The notes: a model not told the origin generated them from the sequence alone. Shown: positions 1 through 11,491, numbered from the stretch's first letter. The stretch is 64,000 nucleotides of DNA from Dipteronia dyeriana (GCA_032871835.1 CM065297.1:88247052-88311051), one strand, 5' to 3'. Made by a program: numbers and translations.

Positions 1-417
1 TAAACAAGTACCTTGTAATAATATAGTTGAAGGTAGCTTAGTTGAAAATGATTGTAATTAACAGATTGTTTGTTTAATTACTGAGAATTCTGTTTGTATT
101 TTTCGTGGTAGTAAATGTGTGTGAACTGAAATATTGGGAGTTGAGAAGTGTTGTGGATATTGGGAGTGTCTTGTTTGCAGGTTTGCAGGTACAGAAAATG
201 ACATGGCTTTGTTCAAAATACAAAGGAGACTCTGTCAAATTTTAGTAAATATGCACAAAATAATAACTGCACAATCCATTTAGTAAATCATCTCACCATA
301 CCAAAATTACTCAAATCACTCGAATCATTTAGTAAATCAACAACTCACTACACCAACTAACTGCACTTAATACAAAGAGAAAAAATAATAATTAAGTCAT
401 CATATCACTATACCAAA
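1..417. other. Gene-free flank with degenerate short repeats
   Basis: No coding region is recognisable. Between about 290 and 480 a loose motif recurs (aactcactacaccaa followed by ctgcac, near 340-370 and 451-475), with related fragments near 265-300. This may be decayed sequence adjoining the MULE just downstream. No terminal inverted repeat could be matched by eye. Confidence 0.35.
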
Positions 418-1572
418 TCATAAAAGAAAAAAAAATGACCAAATCATCAACTCACTACACCAAGTTACTGCACCAAATAGATGAATTTCTCCATTGTATG
501 TTGCAGCAAGAAATGCACTAGAGTAATAAGGTGAACAATAATATATATATGAAAATCGTCGAACCCTAATGCAAGCCAATGCATGTTCACATGGAAGTCC
601 GTCCATGTCAAATTCTCTACAAGTACATGTTTTTGATGTCAAATTAACAGTTACATCCAAATCTCCATCCTTAACAAGAAATGAGTAATATATGATCGGG
701 TAGAGCGTTAGATAACGTGCCTTTTCGGCCTTCACACCTATGCTTACATCTGCTTTGGTTGTCAATGTCGACTTAAGTTTACCTGCAGATGTCCGATGAT
801 CATAGAACCACCGTTGGAGAACCCCTCTGATGCAGTCAATAACTCCGGTAATAGGCAATTCCTGATAAACTTTAATTGCATTATTCATGGCCTCTGCAAT
901 GTTGGATGACGTTAGGTTGTACCTTTTCCTTGAACTGTATGCTCGTGCCCACCGTTCAAATCCGACATTCATGATATACATAGCTGCTTCAGAATTTATA
1001 GATGCCAATTGCTCCATACATCGTGTGAATTGATTTACCCAATAAACTTTAACTGCCTTTCTGAAGATGTCTTTTAATACCTTATTCTTCCCATAGCGCC
1101 CGAGCATATTCCTTTCTAGTTGTACCGCACATGGGCCATGGAATGATTTTGGAAACACTTTTTCCACACCGGTGATAATACTATTTTTCCTATCAGAAAC
1201 AATAACCAAATCATCAACTTCGCCAAAGCCACGATGCAACCTAGTTAGAAACCATTCCCAAGTTTCATTTGTCTCCGAATCACCAACACCAAAAGCTAGA
1301 GGAAATATTTGATCATTTCTATCCATACACACTGCCACAAATAAGACGCCTGCATGAGAGCATTTCAAAAATGTTGCGTCAATAGCAATTACAGGTCTAA
1401 TCGAAGACAGAAACCCGTCTATACAGGCTTTGAGGCAAAAAAAACATATACATGAACCTATTAGCCGAATCTGTGTGGAGGTCTGTAATAGTTCCAGGAT
1501 TAGTTTGCTACAACATGTACAAATATGATGACAAAATTCGGTATGACTCAACCGGTGTTCCTTGAACCTCAT
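418..1572 (-). pseudogene. MULE transposase, DDE catalytic core and SWIM zinc finger
   Basis: This segment holds the catalytic half of a Mutator-like transposase, which cuts and joins element ends in the nucleus. The likely DDE residues are Asp65 (in IAIDATF), Asp127 (in VIVSDRKN) and Glu227 (in NIAEAMNN). A SWIM-type CxCx9CxH zinc finger follows at residues 316-330. The first 45 or so residues are read out of frame because the true upstream coding sequence lies in the neighbouring frame; the switch falls in a run of T on the coding strand. The frame continues about 50 residues past the SWIM finger, and that tail may not be native. The core motifs are intact, but without the upstream DNA-binding part this piece would not be active. 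Confidence 0.85.
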
Positions 1573-2335
1573 CTAAGGCAATATGTTTGGCTCGGTATGC
1601 CTTGTGGTAGTTACATGAGATGCCAAATTCTTTCTGTATGTCTTGTATAATTTCCTTAGGCTTGTATAAACGATGATCACGAAATTTCTCCTTTATGTGT
1701 TCCCCTATAACCCGTGCACTTGCTTGTCTCTCATGCGGAAATCGTGATTCATTGGAACATGTGTGCTCATGGTCAAATCTTCTAATTTGAAAATAAACTG
1801 AATTAGCAACCTTAATTGCACGCAATCGCCATTTGCATTCCTCAACAATGCACCGAACTTGATAACGTGTTGGGTCTGACTTCATCACCTTAATCTGGAA
1901 CCGGTTGGCAAAGGCATACCTACCTAATTGTGATTGCAATTGCCGCTTACTTTCAAACAATTCACCCACTGCAAGACACATATCAACAGGTGTAGGTTCA
2001 ACTTCACCAAAATTAATAGAATATGATGCAGATGGAGGTGGAACTAGCCTCTGGATATGGGTAAATTGATCATCAGAGCAAATAGGAACTTGATCAGAAA
2101 TAGAGTCAAACTGTGGTTCTGATACCTCATGCACATGAACATTTTCATTTTCTGTGGTATCATGGAAACCAAAATGACGATGAGGGGAATCACCGTTGTT
2201 GGCAATTTTTATAAAACCCTCTCGAATATCATCCAAATGGGCATTTGTGTTAGGCATATCCACGGTGTACTGGAAATCAGATTCAGTTGCATGGTGTGGG
2301 CGGTGAGGTGATTCTGGATGAAATTTCTGCTTCAC
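1508..2335 (-). pseudogene. MULE transposase, MuDR N-terminal DNA-binding segment
   Basis: The segment carries the MuDR-type region found upstream of the catalytic core in plant MULEs. It has the pattern FESKRQLQSQLGRYA, then CIVEECKWRLRA, then a FDHEHTC box, which resembles a WRKY-GCM1-like zinc-binding fold. It is in the same frame as the 2396-2611 piece, separated only by one TGA and 20 sense codons, so the apparent start at 2335 is not a real initiator. It ends at a TAG at 1508-1510, after which homology continues briefly in frame before shifting into the catalytic core. It is expected to bind element termini. Confidence 0.75.
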
Positions 2336-2395
2336 TTCTGGATGGTATTCATTGATTTGCTCAACACTTATGCAAACTAGAGGGTCAACATGCTC

Positions 2396-2611
2396 TCAGT
2401 GCAGTAACAATGCAACATCATCATCATCAATAATCTCAATAGGCAAACTAGGACGAATGGTTTGTGCAACAGTCGTAAGAGTAACCCGATAATGATTTCT
2501 ATCAATTCCGATCACACGGTACACCATATCTAAGTTGATCATAATTTGCATTCCTTGGAAAATCAAATGCCCGTCCTCTCCGACCGTCGTACCAATATAC
2601 ACCGTGATCAC
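2396..2611 (-). pseudogene. MULE transposase, extreme N-terminal fragment
   Basis: A 71-residue beta-rich, hydrophobic segment (ITVYIGTTVGEDGHLIF onward) resembles the short N-terminal domain preceding the MuDR region in many plant MULE proteins. It ends in a TGA that could come from an arginine CGA by a single C-to-T change, then continues in frame into the 1508-2335 segment. Its position and shared frame support membership in the same gene. No promoter was identified upstream. Confidence 0.6.
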
Positions 2612-2735
2612 TTTTCCATTCTCCCCCCCAATTCAAAACCAATTGCACATTTGTCGTCTTCATTCCTGGAAACATCAATTAAAATAAACTTTACTACATC
2701 AAACATAAGCAGTGTGAATTAATTTTTTTTTCTTC

Positions 2736-2932
2736 TTCGGGTCAAAGGTGACCCGATCTGGTCAATCCTGACTTGAAGACAAATTTTTATGGCTTCGGGT
2801 TGCCCCCTACCCGAACCCAAAAAATTGGTCTTTGGGTCAATGGTGACCCGATCGGGTCACTCCTAACCCGAAGACCAATTTTTTGGCTTCGGTCGGGTCA
2901 ATGGTGACCCGAAGACCAATTTCATGTAACCC
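2736..2932. repeat. Short dyad-rich tandem repeat (GGGTCA / TGACCC motif)
   Basis: About 200 bp contains three or four imperfect copies of a unit built on gggtcaatggtgacccgat, followed by acccgaagaccaattttt and a cttcggg box. Each unit contains the dyad GGGTCA...TGACCC, and the cttcggg and cccgaag boxes are also complementary, so the region could fold into nested hairpins. It lies just upstream of the MULE coding strand. It could be the MULE terminal region or an unrelated repeat. Confidence 0.6.
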
Positions 2933-3407
2933 AAAAAAAAAAAACTCACCTTATCAACACGATAATGCCTCCAAATAGAATTATTTTTTACAAGACCTCA
3001 ATGTAAACAATATAAACAATGTTTAGTTTACTTCTTTTATTTTCCTTTTTATAATTGGTTGGTTAAAAGTAATAATTATAATAAATATGGTGTTTATAAT
3101 TTAAGTTGGGGTATTTTTGAAAGTTTGGGGCATTTTTACAACTTTGTGCCTACATAGGGTATATTTGCAATAGAGGTCCTCAGAGGGGGCATTTTTACTA
3201 AAATAAATTTTTTTAGTATATTTGAGTTTTGATATTATTAATGAAATTTATTTTTTTAACTATATTTATCAAATCATGTAAAAATAATTACTTTATCAAA
3301 TATGATGAAGTATGATAATATAGATAAAAACAATAATTTTCTAGTTATAGATTGTATTTTTAATGTAATGATATTTTTAGAAATAAAAAAGAGGAATATA
3401 AAATTAT

Positions 3408-3435
3408 AATAATAGTAATAATAATAATAATAATT
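3408..3435. repeat. (TAA)n microsatellite
   Basis: A short run of TAA/AAT trinucleotides lies in AT-rich intergenic DNA just before a MITE. No gene is nearby. Confidence 0.8.
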
Positions 3436-3530
3436 AAGAAAAGAATTATAACAGTTTTGTGTAAAATAAAGGGCAATTTCAAAAATATGATAATTTGAAT
3501 TTTAATTAACATACAAAAACAATTTATTAA

Positions 3531-4208
3531 GACCATCTCTAATGCATGTGTTATTCATAATGTTAAATTTGGCACAACAAAGAGTCAAATACTGTATTTG
3601 ACACAATAAATTAGAATTGTGTTCCAATGCACAGTTCTGTTTACAATGCATTTTTTAGGATTTTATTCATTAACCTCATAAAAGTTAATTAATATCATTA
3701 ATACATTTATTATTCCTTTTTTGGAATTGTTCCCATTATTTATTTTCCCTTTCTCCTTCTTCCTTGCTCTACTCATGTTGTCTTCTCTAAGATATTTTTT
3801 TTTTGCTCTACATCTTGCTTATTTGTAAATGATTTTCAACTTTTGATTCTCTTCCATTGAAAAAATATTTTTGTATATACAAATGGAAGATATGAAATTT
3901 GGAGACGAATAAAAAAAATGAAAAAATAAAAATTGAAGAACATTGAATTTCTTAAGAACTGTTACGGCAGATGAAATATATTTGATTGAAATATTATTAA
4001 TTTGTATTAAATTTAAAGTATTTTAAATATTTAAAAATATATATAATGATATTTTTATAATTAAAAATTGAACATTTATTGTTGTGCCAAATTTAACATA
4101 TACTATACTGTGTCTAATTTTGCATAAAGTTTAGCATATACCAAAATTTACAGTCTATGTTAAATTTTAACATTGACACACAAATTTGACGCAACATTGG
4201 AGATGCTC
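3531..4208. mobile_element. PIF/Harbinger-like MITE, 678 bp
   Basis: The left end reads GACCATCTCTAATGC and the right end is its imperfect inverse, GCAACATTGGAGATGCTC, giving terminal inverted repeats of about 15-18 bp. The element is flanked by TAA on both sides (3528-3530 and 4209-4211), the 3-bp TWA-type duplication of PIF/Harbinger transposons. There is no open reading frame; the interior is AT-rich, with inverted copies of motifs such as gttaaatttggcac and gtgccaaatttaac. A related shorter element lies at 34733-35141. It would need a transposase supplied elsewhere. Confidence 0.78.
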
Positions 4209-4509
4209 TAATGATGGTACTAGAATTTATTTCTAAAAATTAAAAAATTGATAAGTGTAAAATGAAGAAGAGAGAGTGTTTTAGGAGAGTGACTTGAGAG
4301 AGTGATTCAAGCACTCCTCTATTTTGTTTTTCAGTTAATGAAATTTTCTAGTACCATTAAAGATCATTTTTTTAATACTGAGACATTTGCAAAAGTAGTC
4401 AAATCAGGAAATGAATTATTGTTTTTAGTCAAAATCTAATTTTTTATTGTTTGTAACCAATTATCATAATACATTATTATTTTTAACCAATAAATTATAA
4501 AACTACCCT

Positions 4510-4700
4510 TTTTTCACACAGTGTGTCACGTTAAACGTGGCATAAGTGGGATATTTCATACTTAACGTGACACATCGTATGATATCGTGAAATCATGTAC
4601 TGTGGAAGAAAATGAGATATTTCATATCCAACGTGACATACATAGGATATCTCATACCCAACATGACATATATATGATCTTTCATGCCCCAACAGGAACT
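4510..4700. repeat. Imperfect tandem repeat with gatatttcata/acgtgacaca motif
   Basis: Four or so diverged copies of a unit of roughly 35 bp (ggatatttcatacccaacgtgacacat-like) are spaced across 190 bp. Nothing suggests coding. The rest of 4212-6340 holds no gene that I recognise; short open frames there have no family features. Confidence 0.55.
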
Positions 4701-6656
4701 ATAAAAAGCTTTAATTTAGCAATCAATTACAATGGTCGTTGAGACGCTTTAGATTACATGGATAGGGAACTTATTAGGGAGTGAATAGAAAACAAATTGC
4801 CATACAATGAGTTGAAGGAGAATATGTTAATTCTTGCATTGTACATCCACCTAAAGGGAGAAGACCATCGGGGCATGCCAGAATAATTTAGAATACATTC
4901 TTCATCGGAAGTGCCTCTTTTAAAGGTATGTACCAATTATGAAGAATCTGGACCAATTATGCTTAGACATAATATTCAGACATACTTAAACATGGAGGCA
5001 AAACCATGACCTACCATAACGTTAAAAAATTTAACGAGTGTTGGTTGTTAATTGTTTAAACTTTCATTTTATATTAGTCGTTGAATGTTATTTATAGTCT
5101 TAGTTTTTGTTGGCCGTTTAAACAATTTGGAATGTTAATAAGCTTTCATCTATTTATAGATACTTTATTATTTTATTTTAAAGATTAGTTAATAACTTTG
5201 GACAAAAAACAAATGCATGGCAGAAATTTCGGTTGACTCCTCTGTTTGTTGATATTACCCAAAAAATTGATTACCTGCATTAATCAAAATATCATATCTC
5301 AGGAACACAACGCAACACAGAATTGTAATATAAAACCATATCACTCTACCCACTAGAGAGTCTCGATTAATTAGTTCTAATTAGAAATAATATGTTTAAT
5401 GTCTAGACAACATCTATCTAATATCATTAGCATAACAACAAAGCTTGAAAAAACCATTATACAGTTTCACTCATAATGTCCTTCATATCGTCCGTTGTGA
5501 AGTCCATTTGGTAAGATTTATCATGAATAATATTTTTCATGTACTTCATGATGAACACATAATAACTCCTCCTGCATTTACCAATAATAATTGTCAATGT
5601 CAATAAGTGGAAATAGTAATAAGAATTTGAAAAAAAAAGACATGTTTAATAGATTCAATAGTTAATAACCAGGTTAAAAAATACAGGTTGCTGAGTCATT
5701 TTTCAAAGCAGATTTACCTATTATATTTCGTTGAGTCGTTTTATCAAACATCTTGAGTGTCTTACTTTCAAAATGTTGTTCAATGGCTACTCTAAGCTTG
5801 AACAATTCTTTAAAAACCAGAAACTCAACTCTTCATCATCTCAAACTCATCTTCAAAACATGTTCCTTCACAAGACCAACCAAAATATCATTCAATTTCT
5901 CAACAAAAACCACACCAAAACTCCACCATTTTCGACCAATAAAAATTAGAATATTTAATGAAGAAAAGGAAAATTAAATAAATAATATTTTAAAATAATT
6001 TAAAAGACCAATTGTTTGGAAGATTTAGTAACCCATATCTCCCAATGTTTATAAAAAAAAATATAAAAAAATAGAAAATTATTGATGAAAATGAAAAATA
6101 AATAAACAATATTTTTTTTGGAACATCTGGGAACCAGATCTTCCGATTCTTCTTTCGTAGGAGATAAAATACAGTAAAAATCATGAAAACAGCAAAATTA
6201 ATTAATTTAAACGAATCAATATAATACAAGGAAAACAAACCCAGTTACAGGAAAAAAAAAGAGAACAAATAGAAAAGTAAAAATCAATTTTTTTTAACAA
6301 TGAATTAAAGAAATCAAACCAAAAAGAAAAACTTCAAAAACCAACCTTTAAAGGAGTGCCCATAGGGGCCATGACCCCATCAATATATTTTTTTTCTTCA
6401 AACTTTTCAACTTTTTTTTTATTTTTATATAATGTTATATATATACACGTGGGTCCCTTCTATATGTGAGTCTTGCTTTTTAATATAATTATTCTTTAAA
6501 AATGTACAGTCTATATAAATAGGTTAGTTTTAAATTAAAATTATTATTATTATTATAATATATTAATTAATATCTAATTTTATCTTTTTTAACTAAGAGT
6601 AGAAAATATATACAGTATAGAATTTGATTTCCCCTAAATCATGATTCATAAACTAG

Positions 6657-6659
<3 letters not shown>

Positions 6660-6688
<29 letters not shown>
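6660..6688. repeat. (AT)n microsatellite
   Basis: An uninterrupted AT dinucleotide run lies inside the AT-rich interior of the possible transposon remnant. Confidence 0.9.
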
Positions 6689-6811
6689 GCTTATTTATTT
6701 TTATTTTTTCATTTTTTCACTAAAACAATTTCATTCCTATTGAAATTAAATTCTTCTTATTCTTTGGTTCATTTATCCGAACAATTTCAAGTATGATATT
6801 ACAAATTGCAG

Positions 6812-7007
6812 TAATGCTACACACTCCACCCTTTTCATCCCAACACATATGACACTTGAAATGTCAAATGGTTAGTAAATACATGTGGTAGGTTAGATAA
6901 AACATCATTAATGTGTATCCACTCACGATTTGACACCTCACATGTCGCTTGTGTTGGATGAAAAAAAATAGGATTTTAGGTTGGATATTTATTATTATTC
7001 TACAAAT
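6812..7007. mobile_element. MITE-like palindromic element, about 200 bp
   Basis: The left arm (catcccaacacatatgacacttgaa...gtcaaat) pairs with the right arm (atttgacacctcacatgtcgcttgtgttggatg) as an imperfect inverted repeat of about 33 bp, and both outer ends sit next to gtaatgctac or attattctac sequence. There is no coding potential. It resembles in style the palindromic elements at 32878-33012 and 33064-33216. Confidence 0.5.
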
Positions 7008-7483
7008 AATAAATATTTTAACTTCTTTTTTTTTCATTTTTTTATATTTGTTATTTTATTATTAGTATGATTTATTTAATTAATTATTCTTTAAAAAAGT
7101 ATGTTTTTTCTACATTTATTATTCTAGTTTTTTATTTAAATTAATTGGATTGTTTTTATCTGATTTTTATATGAGAAAGCTATCGACAATTGATGGATTT
7201 TTCAAAAGAATTTAATCTTCAAAAGTCGATTGATCTTCGTTAATATCTAATATTAATATTTCAACTTCTGAAAATCAATCAAAGGTATCTCTAACAAATA
7301 TGTGACCTGGGATTACTTCGATAAATATGGGATTAACACGTGATAAAATTCGTTGAGCTTATATTAACGTCTTTCCATTCCAACCCATTCTTGCCTATTA
7401 TATTTGTTTAACGTTAATTTGAATATACATATTTTTATCTTGGCGCCACCCCCCGAAACCAAAATTCTGGCTTCGCCCTTGTT

Positions 7484-8053
7484 CAAACTTCTCTCACTTT
7501 CACAAACTTATCAGTATCTCTTAAATCTTACAAAATATAAACACATATTAACATAATATCAAGAAATTTATAACTGAAAAACCATTAAAAACCAACCCCA
7601 CATAAAAAAAAAGATATACACAGATCAACAACCAACCTAAAAACAAAAGGCTAGTTAATCAAAGACAAAAAAGAATTTAAATTCAAAGACCAATCAACAT
7701 AAAATGTTAGGAGTGAATAAAACAAGAAATATAAAATAATAAAAAACAAAAAGACAAATGATGAGTATAAGACTCAAGAACAAAACCAACCGATTGTAAA
7801 GAAGAAAGTGAAGATAGAAACTCGTATGGTTTATAAATCTCAGTTTCTATGTTCAGCTCCAAGAAAGTTTCCACCAACAGTAACAAAGAAAAGAAGTAAA
7901 ATAGTAAATACATACATGCAATAGTAGAAGCGGTGGCAGAAGAGATGACAGCGGTTGACGGGTCTGCAACGATGAACCGTAGTCGACGGAAACAAAATGA
8001 GAGATTGAGACAGTGAGTGAGGTCAGACACCTTTTAAGGTTATGTTTAAAGGT

Positions 8054-8103
<50 letters not shown>

Positions 8104-8159
8104 GTAAAATAGAAACAAATTGTTTTTTTTTGGTGCAAACAAGGGTATTTTAGACAATG
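7484..8159. other. Intergenic; one unrecognised 107-codon frame
   Basis: A minus-strand frame at 7707-8030 predicts a hydrophobic protein with a membrane-like stretch (MYLLFYFFSLLLL), but it matches no family I know, sits in AT-rich DNA, and has no supporting codon pattern. I would not call it a gene. The stretch also contains an AT microsatellite immediately before the LINE insertion site. Confidence 0.4.
8057..8101. repeat. (AT)n microsatellite, about 45 bp
   Basis: Uninterrupted AT dinucleotides lie just outside the 3' end of the LINE. Confidence 0.92.
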
Positions 8160-8171
8160 TAACTTACACTT
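8160..8171. repeat. LINE target-site duplication, 3' copy
   Basis: TAACTTACACTT, identical to 14826-14837. It is immediately followed by the T run that represents the LINE poly(A) tail on the opposite strand. Confidence 0.9.
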
Positions 8172-8491
8172 TTTTTTTTTGAAACAACCAATATATTAAA
8201 AGCCCGAACCAGGCAAACAACAACAAACCTACCAAACAAGGCACCACGACCAAGCAACAAAGAACACATAGAAAAAAGCAACGAAACACACACAAAAGGG
8301 CAAAAAACAGAGCACCCCAACCTCAGCCAAAAAAGACCAAAGTAGGAACCAGAAACAAACCAAGCACAAAGAAACCAGAAAACAACAAAAAAACATGAAA
8401 AAAAACACCCTAAATTAGACAAACACCAGTCCAACTCGACCACCCCTAAGGCAGAACAACAGCTGAAGCCAAAGCAAGCTCAAAGCAACAG

Positions 8492-8941
8492 CTACCGGCC
8501 AAGCCAATTTATAACCTCCCCATCCAAGTCGAGGCCCCTTTTTGCCAAAGCATCCACATCAGAATTAGACTCCCTCTGTGTAAAACACACCAACAGATTC
8601 CCCAATCTCCGAAGAGTAGCTCTAATGTCATAGATCACCTGAACCATTGGAAGATAGCCAAAATCATCTTGCTTAACCCACTCAATAGCCACCTTCGAAT
8701 CACTTTCAATCAAAATAGAAAACCCCTTGAGCGACGTATTAGAAGCACACAACAAGCACGCCCTGTGAATGGCAAGTAACTCAGCTGCAGAGGCCTCCGA
8801 GGAAACCACAGAAGTGGAAAAAGAACACAACACCTCACCTATTGAGTTCCTGAGAATGCCCCCAATACCAGCTTTACCAGTTTCGACAATAAAAGACCCA
8901 TCAACGTTGAATTTTAGGGATCCTTTAGGGGGGGTCTCCAC
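8492..8941 (-). pseudogene. LINE ORF2, C-terminal RNase H domain
   Basis: A 149-residue RNase H-like domain (RVT_3 type) ends the LINE ORF2. Catalytic positions are visible: Asp in FNVDGSF, Glu in SAAELLAIHRAC, Asp in IESDSKVAIEW, and Asp in SDVDALAKRGL. It would remove the RNA strand after first-strand synthesis. This stretch has no internal stops, making it the best preserved part of the element. Related plant genes exist as stand-alone RNase H-like proteins, but the frame continuity with the LINE and the downstream poly(A) tail make this part of the LINE. Confidence 0.85.
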
Positions 8942-8982
8942 TTCTTAGCTTTAACAGCTTTCACATGACTAGTCTCATAACA

Positions 8983-9771
8983 TCAAATCTCTAAATGTTC
9001 CATCAAAACTGTTATAGGTTCCATAGAACCCTTTCCATGGTGTTTAAACCACCAAGCCACCCTAAATCTTACCATATCAATGACCAAAGACAACTCAGTA
9101 GTCAAACCTTTTAAAACCATATGGTTACGAGCCTCCCAAATAGACCAGACAACCGCATAAAACATCGACGACCAAGCTCTCCGCATATTCGAACTCGGAC
9201 ATAACCCGGACCAGCCACAAAACTAATCCTTAACATTCTTATTGACAGGAATTATCCGACCACCACCTCATACAAGTACACCACACCTTCCACGCCCACA
9301 GGCATAATAAAAAGAGATGGTCCACTGATTCACCCGCATTACCACACAACACACACTGAGACCCATCAGACATAATAGCCCCAAACAGAATCAACACTTC
9401 GCAAACCAAAATTCTACCTCTTATTAATTGCCAAACAAAAAGTTCACTTACGGAGAGCAGAAGCTACTCCAAACTTTGGAAAGAGTGGAGCAATTATCCT
9501 CTCTGTTGTTTTCAATACAGTTACGAAAAGACTTAACAAAAAAAATGCCTTTTGGGCAGAAAAACCAAGCAAGCAAATCTGAAACACAACGAGTGATCGA
9601 GTGAAAAGCGTTCCAGATGTTCAACTCCCATCCAAAAAGCCTTCTCCTCAGCTGAACTTCCCAAATCCACTCCTCCATCTCCCAATAACCAAACTCATTA
9701 ATTCGTCTCGTCTTGTTAATAGACAATGCAAAAATCCTAAGGAAAGCGATTTTGAGCGGAATATCCTCCAC
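8983..9771 (-). pseudogene. LINE ORF2, zf-RVT and linker region
   Basis: After the thumb domain the coding trace continues in several frames. The piece at 9448-9771 has a Trp/Arg-rich linker. The stretch around 9260-9365 encodes CVLCGNAGESVDHLFLLC, a typical zf-RVT zinc-binding motif. The piece at 8983-9186 (FYAVVWSIWEARNHMVL) is the segment that normally joins zf-RVT to RNase H in plant elements. No catalytic residues are expected here. Confidence 0.72.
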
Positions 9772-9783
9772 CTACACCTCATC

Positions 9784-11437
9784 CTAGAAGCTCACTATAT
9801 CCCCTCTACCTGCCACCAACTTCATACCATCATCAAGAATCTTTGCCCAAATGGAACCCACCGCAAACAGACCATCCACTGCTTTGACGAACGGAGAAGC
9901 CTTAGAACTAGTGCTCCAATTCCAACAGATACAATCTAACTTGACACCGTACTTTTCGCACAAAACCCTCTTCCATAATTGATTCCTTTCCCTTCCAAAC
10001 CTCCATACCCATTTTGCCAACAAACTTCTATTAAAATCCACAATCCTACCCACCCCTATCCCGCCTTTTTTCTTGCTATTACAAATAATCACCCAATCAA
10101 CAACATGTAATTTCCTTTTTTCAACCCCATCATCCCAGAAGAAACTCCTTTGAGACTTTTCAATCGTTTTCGCCACACACACTGGAATTTGAAACACCGA
10201 CATAAAGTATGTAGGCAAACATCCTAGCACCGATTTGATCAAAACCAATCTCCCCCATTTACTTAGGTACTTTTTTTTCCACGGAGCCAGCCGATTCTTG
10301 ATACGACTCATCACAGAGTTCCAAAAAGGTTGAGAACTAGGTCTAGCACCCAACGGCATACCCAGATATAAAATCGACAACTTTGCTTCCTTACACTTAA
10401 ACAAAGTTGCCCAGTCAAACTCCTCACCACCCTTTTTCCTCACACTCACTACACAAGATTTGTGAAAATTTATCTTTAAACTCGACACCAATTCAAAGCA
10501 ACGCAGGATTCTCCTAGCATTAGCAAGGTACTCCGAATTTGGTTCAAGAAAAAGAATCGTGTCATCAGCGTACTAGAGATGGGAAATCGGCCTCTCATTC
10601 GAGTTAAAACAAAACCCTTTGATCATATTCAACTTCCGAGCTCTCAACAGGCAGACACTCAGATATTCAACAACCAAGTTAAACAAAAAAAGGGGAGAGC
10701 TGGTCCCCTTGATGAAGCCCTTTTTCCACCACAAACTCCGACGTGGGACTTCCATTAACCAGAATTGACATGGTGGGAGTCGAAATACACCATTTCATCC
10801 AAATCCTTCACTGTCGACCAAAACCCATCTCTTTCATAACAAAATCCAAAAAGGTATGATCTGCCGAATCATATGCCTTTTCGAAGTCCAACTTAACCAC
10901 AATACCTCCCACTTTATCTTGCCTCCAACTATGAATAATTTCCTCAACAACCACAAAGCTATCCAAGATTTGTCTTCCTTTAACAAAAGCCGATTGACTT
11001 TCACTAATCAAGGAACCCATTACCAACTTCAAATGGTTGGCTAGCACCTTAGCAAGAATCTTATACATAGAACTGACTAGACTAATAGGACGGAAATCCT
11101 TCATAGATTCAGGGTGAGTACTCTTGGGTATAAGAGCTACAAAAGTCTTGTTCAGATCCTTCACACTTTCTCTATTCCTATGGAACTCATATATGAAATT
11201 CATGAAATCAACTTGGATATCATTCCAATTAGCTTTCACAAATTCCAAATTCAGGCCGTCAAGCCCAAGAGCCTTATTCCCATCATAACTACATACTGCC
11301 GCCCAAACTTCTTCTTCACTGAAACCCACCTCTAGAACCTCTCTTTCGCTGTCCTTGAGCCCCCTAAAATTCAATCCTCTAATGCTTGGGCGTTTCCACT
11401 TGACCTTCGTATAATAATTATTAAAAAAATCCACCAC
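9784..11437 (-). pseudogene. LINE ORF2, reverse transcriptase domain
   Basis: The segment at 10808-11437 contains KALGLDGLN, FRPISLVSSMYKILAK, SAFVKGRQILD and KLDFEKAYD, which are RT blocks of non-LTR elements. The frame is then cut by a TGA near 10812, resumes at 10573-10755 (KGLHQGDQ-type block partly frameshifted), and stops again at a TAG at 10573-10575. Immediately after that stop comes YADDTILFLEP, the catalytic box. The C-terminal thumb region reads cleanly at 9784-10491 (YLGMPLGARPSSQPFW, APWKKKYLSKWGRLVLIKSVL). This enzyme copies the element RNA at the nicked target. At least two stops and a frameshift make it inactive. Confidence 0.88.
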
Positions 11438-11491
11438 CCCTCCTTAATCAAAACTGGATCCGAAATCTCGCCACTCCCAAAAGAGATGTCA

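Larger units (their letters stand above)
418..2611 (-). mobile_element. MULE (Mutator-like) DNA transposon, broken transposase gene
   Basis: Three reading segments lie in order on the minus strand and together make one Mutator-like transposase: an N-terminal piece (2396-2611), a MuDR-type DNA-binding segment (1508-2335), and the DDE core plus SWIM zinc finger (418-1572). Three lesions separate them: an in-frame TGA at 2396-2398, an in-frame TAG at 1508-1510, and a frameshift in a homopolymer run near 1438-1446. Apart from these the protein reads through well, so inactivation is probably recent. Terminal inverted repeats and a 9-bp target duplication were not located, so the element ends are unknown. 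A domesticated MULE gene is unlikely given three independent breaks. Confidence 0.85.
6350..7483. mobile_element. Possible remnant of a non-autonomous DNA transposon
   Basis: The left end (cataggggccatgacccc) and right end (ccgaaaccaaaattctggcttcgcccttg, 7456-7484) resemble boundary sequences often seen on plant non-coding DNA elements, with ends of the CAAGGGC/CATAGGGGC type. No target-site duplication could be matched and the inverted repeats are weak, so both boundaries and class are tentative. The interior is AT-rich and non-coding and contains a smaller palindromic element at 6812-7007. Confidence 0.3.

Noticed and set aside
5731..6238. Short Lys/Asn/Phe-rich frames on both strands
   Set aside because: Composition follows the AT-rich DNA; the frames overlap in different phases without conserved features.
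7707..8030. 107-codon hydrophobic frame as a possible gene
   Set aside because: AT-rich sequence reads as Leu/Phe/Ser-rich protein by chance; no homology recognised and no promoter or splice context.
8150..8443. 97-codon frame before the LINE RNase H
   Set aside because: Lies in the LINE 3' untranslated region and includes the poly(A) tail; low-complexity Cys/Phe/Val composition.
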